The position numbers were made by a program, and so were the translations under genes. A stretch of 64,000 nucleotides of DNA, from assembly GCA_025677815.1 (NCBI GenBank), contig JAIXMP010000048.1, forward strand, positions 1-64,000. Direction: 5' to 3'. This document shows, one piece after another, positions 36,721 through 47,375 of this stretch (its first letter is position 1; each line of letters starts with the position of its first letter). The stretch comes from Phascolomyces articulosus. Taxonomy: Eukaryota; Mucoromycota; Mucoromycetes; Mucorales; Lichtheimiaceae. The notes under the pieces are model-generated. The model searched no databases and was not told the DNA's origin. It saw nothing but the letters and a program-made list of their open reading frames with translations.

Positions 36721-39125
36721 ATACGTATTCTATTGTTTCCACTAAATGTAGATTGGGGTCAAAACTCATATGGTGCAGCAAATCCCAACGACCGGCAAGG
36801 ATGGCAAAAATCATTACGGTTTTATTGTGATGATAATACCATTGATATGTTTCCGATTGCATTCCTGACAAATTTTTTTAGTACGGGTGGAAAACCTACC
36901 ATTAATTTGGCTAATGTACGCTGCTGTTACTATTGTTGTTCCAAAATAGATGTTAATATTAGTATCGTTATTCAAGAGGTACCCTCTAATAAGGATATAT
37001 TGGTCAAATTTTAGGAATGTAATTCGTCTGACAATAGTACATTTCCTGGTACACAATTAGCCAATTGCACAGCAGGCTTACAAGAAGATATCAAATATTG
37101 TCAAACTAAAGGAAAAGCCCTCACCTTATCATTGGGTGGAGCTACAGGTGGTGCAGGGTTTCAATCAGATGAACAGGCCCAAGGATTTGCGGAGACAATT
37201 TGGAATGATTTCTTAGGTGGATCATCAAATACACGTCCTTTTGGAAATGCTATTTTAGATGGGTAAAGTATTTATTGAATGTATAGAGTGATTTATGATA
37301 TCAGATGTCTATGGATGATGCTAAATATATATATCTTCTTTTCATATATCATGTACCGAAAAAATAAACAAATAAATACAAAATCCAGTATTGATCTCGA
37401 TATTGAAGGAGGTGGTGCAAGTCGTGAGTAATTTTTTTTCTTTTGAATAACATTCTTTTCATAATGAAAAATGAAGCACGTATTACTTCTTATCATGTGC
37501 CAATAATAATGTTATTATTATTATTTACATATTTTTCTTCGACTTCCTGTTATTCTAGATTATCCTGCTTTTCTACAAAAGTTGAAATCATATTACGATG
37601 CTTCTGATAAGAAATATTATATAACAGCTGCACCACAATGTGTTTATCCTGATGCCAATCTACAAACCACGTTAAATCAATTCCCAGTCGATGCTGTGTT
37701 TGTTCAATTTTGTAAGTAAAATCTCCATGTGATGTCTATGGCCTTGGACCCTTTTTTCATAGATCTTGTGGTTTATAATTATTTATTAGATAACAATCCA
37801 TGTGGATTACAAACATATGGTCAGGCTAGACAATGGAATTTCGGTATCTGGGATTATTGGGCTAGACACGTGTCTCCCAATCCCGATGTAAAGGTATACA
37901 TTGGCGCACCTGCCAGTAATACTGCTGCAGGTAGTGGCTACGTCGCATTGGATCTTTTACAGAAAATCACTATTGAATCACGTAATTCATTCCCAAGCTT
38001 TGGTGGTGTCATGTTTTGGGGTAAATATAAAGTTTTTTTTTTTTAACATGTCCAATATAGCTTCCGCCCCCATCCTATGACAACAACCTACTCACATAGT
38101 CATTTACTTTATATATATATATATATATAGATACTTCTCAGGCATATCAAAACAATCGCTTGGATCAAAGTATTAAAAGTATTCTTAATGATGGAAGTAC
38201 TTGTGATCCTTCAGCATTCGTTTATCCACCTTGTGATGCTCCTGCTTGGGATTCCACTGGGCGAACATACACTGCTGGTAATCGTGTTTCATACAAGTAA
38301 GTTTTATTTGTTATTTTCTGTTTTATACTCATAAAATTGATAAAAAAAACATGTTCTAACTTTATGTTTTTTAGTGGGTAAGGGAATAAAAAAAACAGGA
38401 AAAAAAACTTTTTTTTTGTAGAAATTTCTCATTATTAATTTATATACTAACGAATGACGACAATGACAACAATATATATAAATTTATAGTTATATCTGGG
38501 AGGTAAGTATAATATAAGACTAATAAAATTTTGAACCATTGCTAATAAAAATATTTATTTAACAAACATTTAGGCAAAATGGTCAGCCAGTTCTGAACCA
38601 AAAGCAGATCCAATGGGAGAATGGGCACCAGGTAAACAAAAAAAAAAAAGGAAAACTAAAGTGAATAATACTAGTTTTTTTTTCATAATATCATTTCATC
38701 TAACAAGAAACCATCACTATATAGTGAGTGCATGTGGAGGAAATAATAATCCTAGTGACAATCAACATACTACGACAAGAACACCTCTTTCAATGTCGTC
38801 ATCACCATTGTCGATCTCACGTGGTAATCCATCCAGTGCCACAAGTGCATCTCCAGTATTATCTACAAGTACAACACCAACACCAACAACGATGAATACT
38901 CCTGTACCATCAGCTACCATTATTCAAGAAAATCACCAGCCTGTACCTATTGAAAACCAAAACAGTTGTCAAAGTATTGAAGCTTGGTCTTCTGCCAAGA
39001 CTTATGTAAGTGGCAGTAAAGTTGTTTATCAAAATCAAGTCTGGACGGCTCAATGGTGGTCCTATGGAGATACACCAGGTGGTCCTGCAGGTGTTTGGTC
39101 GCCATCAAGTTCATGTTCACATTAA
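36381..39125 (+). CDS. Secreted class III GH18 chitinase with two chitin-binding modules
   Basis: Exons: about 36381-36455, 36752-36915, 37015-37262, 37389-37423, 37559-37711, 37790-38020, 38131-38296, 38490-38502 (13 nt), 38574-38631, 38725-39125. A signal peptide ([16 protein letters not shown]) precedes a class III GH18 barrel: [34 protein letters not shown], and the catalytic DGIDLDIE with the acid Glu. A CBM5/12-like module ([14 protein letters not shown]...W.AKW) follows, then a Ser/Thr-rich linker and a second CBM5/12 ([16 protein letters not shown]...W.AQWW). The role is chitin cleavage in wall remodelling or nutrition. The exon 1-2 join is not resolved: exon 2 needs a phase-1 partner while the obvious donor at 36456 is phase 0. 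A candidate 7-nt exon at 36545-36551 would close it at about 516 residues. Confidence 0.88.
36671..36716 (+). repeat. 46-nt homopolymer T run in chitinase intron 1
   Basis: An uninterrupted run of 46 T lies 35 bp before the exon 2 acceptor of the chitinase gene. The exact length is unreliable in most sequencing data. Confidence 0.85.
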
Positions 39126-40151
39126 CAATGGCAATAACCTATGAAAAGACAACACAATGTCTTTTTTTTATGTTTTTACTTTCAAAATAATACCAATTCT
39201 TTTATTTTATTTTTTTCGTTCCAATTTCCATTACGTAGTTACTGTAGTCAAGCAACATCTCTCCTTTCTTTCATACTGTTCCCAAAAATGTGTATTATTT
39301 TCTTTATATAGCATAGTTTATGATCAATTCAATTCAATAAATGCCACCAAAAAAAAAGCTACATTTGCTTATTTGTTTATGTCAAATGCATTTGATTCTG
39401 TTGTTGTAAACGCGCCAATATGTAGATCGTTCTAAGCGGCCAATCGGTGAGATGGATCACTGCACATGTTTTTAACATTAGCACTATATACATGAGACTG
39501 CATTATCTCTTCTAATGGTATGGAAAAGGGGTTTACTCTTTAGTGATTAGAGGGTTTGTTTTTTTTTATTCCAAAACAAGGGTCGCGTTGACTGAAACCA
39601 TATTAGTACAAAAATTTATAGACTGTTATCATCGTCTTTAATATATTTGTATCTTTTAATAAAACGACTAAATCCAACAAATAGTTCCTTGATATATATT
39701 TCAAAAATGATGAAACAAAAGAAAATAGGTGCATCATGTAGAATGTACATCTTTTAGTTTTATATAAAGCAGAAACGATATGCAATGCACCAGGACATAC
39801 ACTTTTTTTATTATTAGAAAAAAAAACATATAACCAGGAATATAATTTACCGAGGAAGATTTTTATCAAATAATTGAGGGATTGGTTTTATTTTCTTAGT
39901 ACTAAGCAAAAAAAAATAAAAATAAAAATAAAAAGCAAGGGGATCCTCGCCATTTATTCGTCTACAACCCATATCTATTCATCCCCCCCCAAAGAAAAAC
40001 GAATCCACTTACCCCTCCCGATTATAATTTTTTACCCCTTCTTAATCCTAACTCAATCAATCCATTACAATCCACATCTTTTAACGCTGTCCCCCAGCAA
40101 GCAACTTATTATACAATCTTTCTTTTCAATTGATCACTTTATATATTTATT
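39126..40151. other. Intergenic region
   Basis: This stretch holds the chitinase 3' UTR (AATAAA at 39336) and the promoter of the questin-oxidase-like gene, whose upstream 120 bp are C/T-rich. No other gene is seen. Confidence 0.5.
39336..39341 (+). terminator. Poly(A) signal AATAAA
   Basis: A canonical AATAAA lies about 210 bp after the chitinase stop codon. Confidence 0.45.
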
Positions 40152-41600
40152 ATGTCAAGCACTGGGTCGCTAACTACCACTTTTTGTAGCTGGCCTAATA
40201 TTGATACAGTCTACGATAACAAACCTAATGAAAATACCAATAATAATTCAATTGGTGTTATTCCAAGATCTTTACTTGATCAATTGATTCAGGATCATCA
40301 TGCTATTTATCATATGGAACATCGAGATCAACCCAATCTTTTAGCGCGTACTCTTGTTGCACTTCATGAATTAGGTGGTATGTCTATTTTTCTAATTTTT
40401 TTGATGGTGTATCAATAGAATAGACGATTAAACGTTATTCTAATATTGTTATTATTATTATTATTGTATTTTATCGCAATTAGCCGATCAAGATCAGCTT
40501 ATCAATGGCTATTATAAAGTATATCCAGATCTTGTCCCATTATTACAAACATCCGTTGAACAACGTGTCCTTACAGATGATTCGTGGCAAGAGTATTTAG
40601 GAGATCTGACGTAAGGAACTGGGATAAAAAAAATCTTTTACCCCCTAAAGATATCAAATTATGAAAATCAAAAACACTAAATTCAACATATCAATCCTAT
40701 TCTTTTTACAGATATTATAGAACATATTTATCATTTTTCCAACAAAAGATTGAAGAATTCGGTATAGACCAAGCCATTCAATCTTATTTTTTCGATGGTC
40801 CACTTTCCAAGTCCATTGGATCACAACTACAACCGGTTGTACATATGGTTTTCGGAATAGAGTATGATATGCCAGATGTTGTCACACAAGGACTAGCATA
40901 TTTAGCGACTACTTTTGTCAATGTCGAACCTTTAATTAACCAAGTGGTATCATCTGAATACCAATATCCAATGAACACAACTTATATTGAATACGAAAAT
41001 CTATTATTTGATATGGTAGCAGCAGATCCAAGATTTGATGGCCGTATGGATGGTACCAATACGTTTCATTCTGCCTTAAAAGTATTAATCAAGAGCCAAC
41101 ATACATTGCTTAAAACCTACATGAACATGATGACAGTAACACCAACACAACAAGATCTGGTTACCTTGGCAACACGATTGATACCTTGTACAAAACAAGC
41201 TCATCGTCTGGATTGGTTTCTTGGTGGTGGACAATTACTTGCTTCTGCACTCGCAATCCAGTATCTGGGACAGCGATATAACAATATTAATGACGAAAAT
41301 CATAAAAAACTCGCACGGTTACAATTCTTGGTCACATTATGTACTTATATTGTTCAAGGTCGACCTTCACCCTCTCCTCATCATCATAGTTTAATACCAC
41401 AAGAAGATTGGACTTCATGTGCTTCCACTATTATTGCTTCTGGAGATCCAAAATCAATATTAATTATGCAATCTTTGGTGAAAGCACATCGACTTTACGG
41501 AGATGATGAAGGGTATTTGGATATTGCCAATTTTATCGCTGATTTTGTAAATGCAGAAGGCGGCGCATGGTGTAAAACAGATGATCGGTGTGTTCGTTGA
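40152..41600 (+). CDS. Questin oxidase-like protein (AflY/DUF4243 family)
   Basis: Three exons (40152-40377, 40484-40610, 40712-41600) give 413 residues. Family-like features are HHAIYHMEHRDQPNLLARTLVALHELGG near the start (given here only as a region, about residues 50-76), INGYYKVYPDLVPLL, the His-containing VVHMVFGIEYDMPDVVTQGL, and the terminal VKAHRLYGDDE. The family includes AflY and questin oxidase (GedK), which carry out Baeyer-Villiger-type ring opening of anthraquinones, but most members are uncharacterised. No polyketide synthase or other cluster gene is nearby, so secondary metabolism is not supported by context. No signal peptide or membrane segment is visible. Confidence 0.8.
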
Positions 41601-42589
41601 AACAATTTTTTTTTGTAGTAACTCCCCTCCCTCCCATCTCACCTCACTCTCTTACCCATTCTAGTATTGTTTTTATATAATTTGTGTGCAACCTGTTTGT
41701 GTAAAAATGTTTATTATTATATCTTTGTTAATATATTTGAGAATGAAAATTCTAACTATACAAACTGGAATCGACTTGTCAAGATCGACCTTGTCGACCT
41801 GTTTGATGTATTATTATTATTATTATATATACATATATCAGGGTTTTAAGTAAGATTTTTTTTTAATCAGACCATAAACACTTTCTAGAAAGAGCCATGG
41901 TTTTTTTCAAAACACTTTGGAGTTCGATATATTCAAAACTTCCATTATTCCATCTTCACCCTAGTTTTTGTAACACTTTGGAAAGAAAAGTACAGTGAAT
42001 ATAGCCATTAAACATTGATACTTTAACATACACTTCAACATTAGTACATATTCTTATAAGCTTTTACAATACTCGAAAGTGTGTTAATTTATTATTAAAA
42101 TTCAAAAAAGTGAATCAAATGATAGAGGAAATCCCATGAACAAAATGAAAGAGCTTTATATAAAGTAGCAGTACTGACATCAAGCTGTTGACCCGATGGT
42201 TTAACACAATATTATCACATACACATAAACATGCATCTAATGTTGACTGGATGGGTGATATCATGTTTGATGAAAATTAAGAGAGATCATGTAGTATGAT
42301 AGAAAAAGTTCATCAATTTGTCACTGATTCCCAAAGAGAACATGCCTGTGGATGATGCATATCGATTTACTCATGTGTATACAATCAATAATCCATAACA
42401 ACACAGGAAAGAATTGAGGAATACATACAAAAATATAATCTACCTAAGAAAATAACATTCAAACTGATTCCCCAAGATCTCATAAAATGTTACATCCATC
42501 CAGCTAAACAACCATATTCGAAAAAAAAAAGATGGATTTGCCTCGTAATAATCATGATTCTTTTTTTTTTTTTTTTTGGTTTTACACCT
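41601..42589. other. Convergent intergenic region
   Basis: About 1 kb lies between the questin-oxidase-like gene (+) and FRG1 (-). It is AT-rich, has no protein-like frame, and contains a T-run at about 42561-42577 just beyond the FRG1 stop codon. Confidence 0.5.
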
Positions 42590-43745
42590 TTATTTACAGT
42601 AACGATCCGATTTCACTTGAGCTCTACGATCCAACATTGCTTCTGCAAGACGTCCTTCCCCTCGGGCTTCCTTGAGTTTCCGTTTATCTTCGCGTGACAT
42701 ATGAACGCGACCTCCTCCCCAAGATTGAAATTTTTTACTATCACATAAAAAAAAAGATTAATTACACGTTATAAACGCATGAAAAATGTTGAGAATGAAA
42801 AAGAATGACGGTGATTATTTACATGTTATCTAACTCATTAATAGAGCCTTCCTTTTTCGCCTTCTTCTTTTCTTGTCTTGCTTTACGTTTGAATCGTGCC
42901 TGACAATACACACGGAAAGTTTCACAAAATCCTACGTCTTCAGAATCTGCTCGAATTTTGAAACCTATATATACAATAAAGATTAATTCATTTGTATTGC
43001 AGTAATAAGAAATCATCCCTCCCCCTTCTCAAATAAATGATTGTTTCCAACTTATAAAAATATAAATACCTCCTCCAGCAATCTCATCCACCATCAAAAA
43101 TTTCCCATAAGTATTTTGAAATGCAAAACCTGCATCTGTATGAGTAGGATTCCATTCTTCTAATCCACTAATCGCTTCACGATCCACTGATACAACACCA
43201 AACTTGTCCGTACTCAAGTACTTTCCATTACTGGATTTGAATGTAAAGGTATTGGAAGTACCTATCAATCGAGCACCTACAAAGACTTGATTGACAATAA
43301 CAGGCTCTGCTTCGCTTTGCTCTGGTATCGGGTAGGCTAAAAGACGATCGTCTTCATCAGCTGTAAAACAAATGGGTGGATCGCTTGGATGAGTAATAAA
43401 CAATGGTCCAGCAAGATCGTCCAGTTCATCGGCTCGTACCCAACCTTTATTTTTATATAATAGAGAAAAAAAAGTATGTTATTCATTCCATGCATTTAAA
43501 CTGTATAGATTGTACTTGTACTTGCGAAAATAAAAGTATATATATGTATATATATTACCTTCGTCAGAACCTCCTTCATGATCTGGATCATTAGCGGAAG
43601 ATCGCTTTCTTTTCTTTTTTCTAAAATTATAATAAAATCTGTTAATCCATGGGAGAAAAAGAATTTAATGATGATTAAAATGTTCTTACTTGTGTTCTTT
43701 ATCGCCTTTAAATATAAGTTTGCCTTTGCCTTTCTTTTCACCCAT
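42590..43745 (-). CDS. FRG1: FRG1-like nuclear RNA/actin-binding protein
   Basis: Five exons (43745-43690, 43620-43559, 43444-43070, 42964-42823, 42737-42590) give 260 residues, nearly the same length as animal FRG1. The N-terminus has the family's basic start (GKLIFKGDKEHKKKKRKR), a nuclear/nucleolar localisation type sequence. The centre is the fascin-like beta-trefoil (GPLFITHPSDPPICF, FKSSNGKYLSTDKFG, FAFQNTYGKFLMVDE). The C-terminus is a Lys/Arg-rich helix (RFKRKARQEKKKAKKEG) ending in DRRAQVKSDRYCK. FRG1 associates with spliceosomal and nucleolar RNA. All splice phases close and the gene is intact. A T-run/A-run junction lies just upstream of the start codon at 43768-43788. Confidence 0.95.
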
Positions 43746-44194
43746 TTTATTTTTTGTAAAGATTGTTTTTTTTTTAAAAAAAAAAAGGAATTGTCGGGTT
43801 TTTACAAGTTTCGAATTTGGCGAATTTATGCGAATTTTCAAAAAGCAATATGGCATTATACTTGTTAAAAGATAGAACGGCATCCCATTCAACTTATCTT
43901 TCTTTCAACAGCCAATAACGCATCGAATGGATACACAATTTCTTAAAACTATATATATAAACTAATTATTTGATAATTATGCTTCATATCAATCACTTCA
44001 TGAATACCTATTCCGAAATTTTTAGCTGTACTCATTTTCAATTGAGTTTTCGCTCTGCGTCTCAATAGGTGTGTTATTGATCTATCGTATTCATGACGAA
44101 TATGTTGTAATCGATTTATCATTTTTATTTTGTATTTTTTTTTTTTTTTTACAATATTAAATCAATATAAGTTTCAATATTAATTATATAATTT
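43746..44194. other. Spacer between FRG1 and the HET-domain gene
   Basis: This 450-bp AT-rich stretch should hold the FRG1 promoter and the 3' UTR of the HET gene. No gene is seen. Confidence 0.5.
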
Positions 44195-45910
44195 CTATCG
44201 AATTAGAAAGGTTTGTTTGGGTAAACTACAATGTGAAAAAAAATACTGTGGGTTTTTGATACTACAAATGCCAATAGCTTTATAGTATTTATCGCCATAC
44301 TTCTTTTTTATTACAGGAGAATATACTAAATTATAATTTTTATCAGTAAACCAAACTCCAGAAAGTATCACATATTCTGCAGATATATCGTCCATGATAT
44401 TTTCTGTTAATCCGTCTAAACAAATACTTGCATATGCATCGTCATTAAAATAGTCGTACCTGCACAAGTTTTCCTTCTTTACATCCATAAATTTTGATAA
44501 CTGTTGGAGTCTTGTGGAGATATTAGCGAGAGAATTTGCATCATTGTGTTCAAATAACTTGTTACCATGATTTGGATTATATACCCCAATAGTTTTGGTT
44601 ATATTTGTTCCAAATGGTTGAACAACCACACCCAGGCGGTAACGGTTCCTTTTATATAAATCGACATCGTCAGGAAAAGGTGGAATATCTTCTATTCCTA
44701 AAATTAAAGCCTTTTTATCGAATGGTTGTTGTCGGTCGTTTGATACATAAGGACATGTAAAAACACGCAAGATTCGCCCAATCACATCATAATTTTGAAA
44801 GATTGTTGTTCCTTTAATCCCATAAGAGTGTTCTCCGTTCACTCCGGTCCATGACGGCAAAAATTTCTTGTACTTTTTAATTGTGGATTTATAGTTATCG
44901 TCAAGGTTACTATAAGCATCGCTTTTATAGTCATCGTCAAAAGTTTCATCGAAACCAACTTTTTTAAAAGCTAGTATATTGATATCTTTTTTGGCTAAAA
45001 GCCCGTAAAATTGAATCATCAATTCTTCAATAGGCTGATCGTAATCAATGATGATTTGGTCAATTAAGTCTGGGAAAAGGTTGATAAGCGCAAAAACGTG
45101 GTCATGATGCCTGGTGCTTGTTCGCTGATGTGCATGATATAAAATTTCACGCACATTGAGTTCTTCAAGTGGTCGGTTCAATATCGATACCTTATTATAG
45201 TATTTCAGATCTTTTCCCCAAATGTGAATATTCTTGCCAACTATTAACAGTTTTTTGGATTTCAATGCCTCTTCTAAGGTCCATAAACGTTTGAAATATT
45301 GGTATTGTTTTAGCATCAACTGGGCATCTAAAACATCCATATTTGTTATTGTTTCGAAACCGTGTTCAAGTTTAACATGGAATTCAGGTACAAGTGCGAT
45401 AGTGCAATATGCATTGCTATATATTCGATGCATATTTTGTATTTCGTGTTGCTTTTCTTCTTTATCGTCTTGGTTGATGCACATTTGATCGTACCATATA
45501 TATTTGATGTTGAATTGTTTACAGATTTGCTGAATGATGCCTTCAAATTGGACGTGTTTTACATTTCCTGAAGAAATGTCATATCCAGTAGAACACGTCG
45601 ATGTTCCTTTTAAATCACCCATTTTGGGATAAATAATCTTGTGCTTCCCTCTGTCAATCCTTTTATGCTTATTGCGAAAAGGATTATAGAGTACTGTTCC
45701 TGATTGATTCCAGGAATAGGACAATGCACAATATCCTTCACATACTTGAGATCTGTGAACAACTTTCATATCAGAAATACGAACTAGTTTGGTAGGCATG
45801 AAGTCTGGTCTGGGTAACATGTTGGGGACTCCTTCGGATGGTTCCTCCGTTTTGATGTAATAATATTTATGCTTGATCCACTGTGCAGTCTCGTAGGTGA
45901 CATATGTCAT
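44195..45910 (-). CDS. HET (heterokaryon incompatibility) domain protein
   Basis: A single exon encodes 571 residues. The HET domain signatures are in order: VCEGYCALSYSW (about 55-68), then after an insert YIWYDQMCINQDDKEEK (about 140-157) and EIQNMHRIYSNAYCTIAL (about 158-176), followed by FKRLWTLEEAL. HET domains are TIR-like modules that in filamentous fungi trigger growth arrest or cell death when non-self is met; other fungal HET proteins have unrelated or unknown roles. The C-terminal half has no recognised domain (no NACHT, WD40 or ankyrin repeats seen), and it may bind the partner. The gene is intact with long spacers on both sides. Confidence 0.88.
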   Translation of the reverse strand: MTYVTYETAQWIKHKYYYIKTEEPSEGVPNMLPRPDFMPTKLVRISDMKVVHRSQVCEGYCALSYSWNQSGTVLYNPFRNKHKRIDRGKHKIIYPKMGDLKGTSTCSTGYDISSGNVKHVQFEGIIQQICKQFNIKYIWYDQMCINQDDKEEKQHEIQNMHRIYSNAYCTIALVPEFHVKLEHGFETITNMDVLDAQLMLKQYQYFKRLWTLEEALKSKKLLIVGKNIHIWGKDLKYYNKVSILNRPLEELNVREILYHAHQRTSTRHHDHVFALINLFPDLIDQIIIDYDQPIEELMIQFYGLLAKKDINILAFKKVGFDETFDDDYKSDAYSNLDDNYKSTIKKYKKFLPSWTGVNGEHSYGIKGTTIFQNYDVIGRILRVFTCPYVSNDRQQPFDKKALILGIEDIPPFPDDVDLYKRNRYRLGVVVQPFGTNITKTIGVYNPNHGNKLFEHNDANSLANISTRLQQLSKFMDVKKENLCRYDYFNDDAYASICLDGLTENIMDDISAEYVILSGVWFTDKNYNLVYSPVIKKKYGDKYYKAIGICSIKNPQYFFSHCSLPKQTFLIR

Positions 45911-47375
45911 TATATCTATTTTAATTTAAGTGTATTAATGCATCATCGTTAGTCCACAAGCAATATATTTCTACATTGATATATAATACCATGAAATGTT
46001 TGTTTATACATACGGTTTATAATAGTAAAGGGCAACAATTTCAGATAAAATATATTTAAAGTATAGTGATAATCAATTATTTATGCTTTTCAAGTATCCT
46101 AGAATTTTGACCAATGAGTAATCTATTATTGAAAGAATGGTATCTTTCTTGTCCATACAATAATATCTTGGTAGCGATGGAAATGGAGTAATAGGTAGTG
46201 GTTTAAATTGATGATGTTGATTACGGGTAGAGATACTAAGGAAAGGATGGAATAGATGAATTTATTAATATATAAAGGAGAGGAAGAGGGTTAAACAAAA
46301 AGAACAAGAAGGAGGGAAAAGGTGTCATTATTTATAAATAATATTACAGTTGTTCCTTGTATAAAGTTTAGATATGCGTGCTGATGGATCCATAGTATGT
46401 ATGGTATACATGTTTTCTCAAATATAAGTACTATATTACTTTTTTCAGTACATTTGTTTCAAGATCCATTTGCTACTACATTAGGTAATATTGGCAATAT
46501 TTTCTTTTAAAAAAAAATAAATCAATGAAATGCTATATAGAAGAACATTAGTTTATGAGACTAATGATCATCGATTTTTAAAAAAAAGAAATCGATATTC
46601 TTATCAAGTAAAAAAAGATATGAGGTCATCTTTATAATCCAGGAGAAACTGATTGGTGTGGTGTAACATTCTTAATATATTACTACTACTGTAGTCACCT
46701 AAAAAGAGCATAACAAACCTGCAGCCATGTTACACTCCCCGATATAAAGGCTATGAAAAGCTAAGCCGAAATCCTAAATTTATTGAAAACCATCATTGCA
46801 CTGTCAAATTATTATTTTAGTTGTTTGTGAATTACAGTTAGTCGCTTTGATTATATATTCTATTTGAAAAAAAAAACCGAAATTTTATGTAGTTTTCCTT
46901 TAATGAAACCTTTACTAGATTTTTCTAATTTTTTTACATCCTATGATTTTTTTTATTGGTCTGTGGAGAAAAAAAGATAAAAACATACCCCTTCATTTAC
47001 TTGCATACGTTTTTTTTTTGTTGTTCTTCTATTTTTAACTCACTATTGTGATCAGTCGCGCCACCGTGGACTTTTAAATTTATTATATTCACTTCATTAA
47101 CATCACAAGTTTCATCATCAGTGGGCGATCACTTTTTTTTTTCGGAAAAGGATGAAATGGTAAAAGCTTATAATTCTGCATGGAGTAATTTGGACTGAAT
47201 CATTTATACTAATAGTGTTTATACAACAAACAATCGATGGTTTAGCTAATTAAATTCACCCAATAACATATTTACGTATGTTGTGTAGCTTTTCAATAAT
47301 AAAAGGACAAGAAAGAATATCACAATGTTATTTAGGCAAGTGTAAACTACCTGGTAATAAGCAATAATAATAAAA
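45911..47375. other. AT-rich intergenic region with one exon-like remnant
   Basis: No complete gene is supportable. At 46450-46484 (+) a segment flanked by TTTTTTCAG and GTAATATT reads VHLFQDPFATTL and looks like an isolated exon, but no neighbouring exons were found. A site resembling a T-run/A-run junction occurs at about 46505. Confidence 0.4.
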
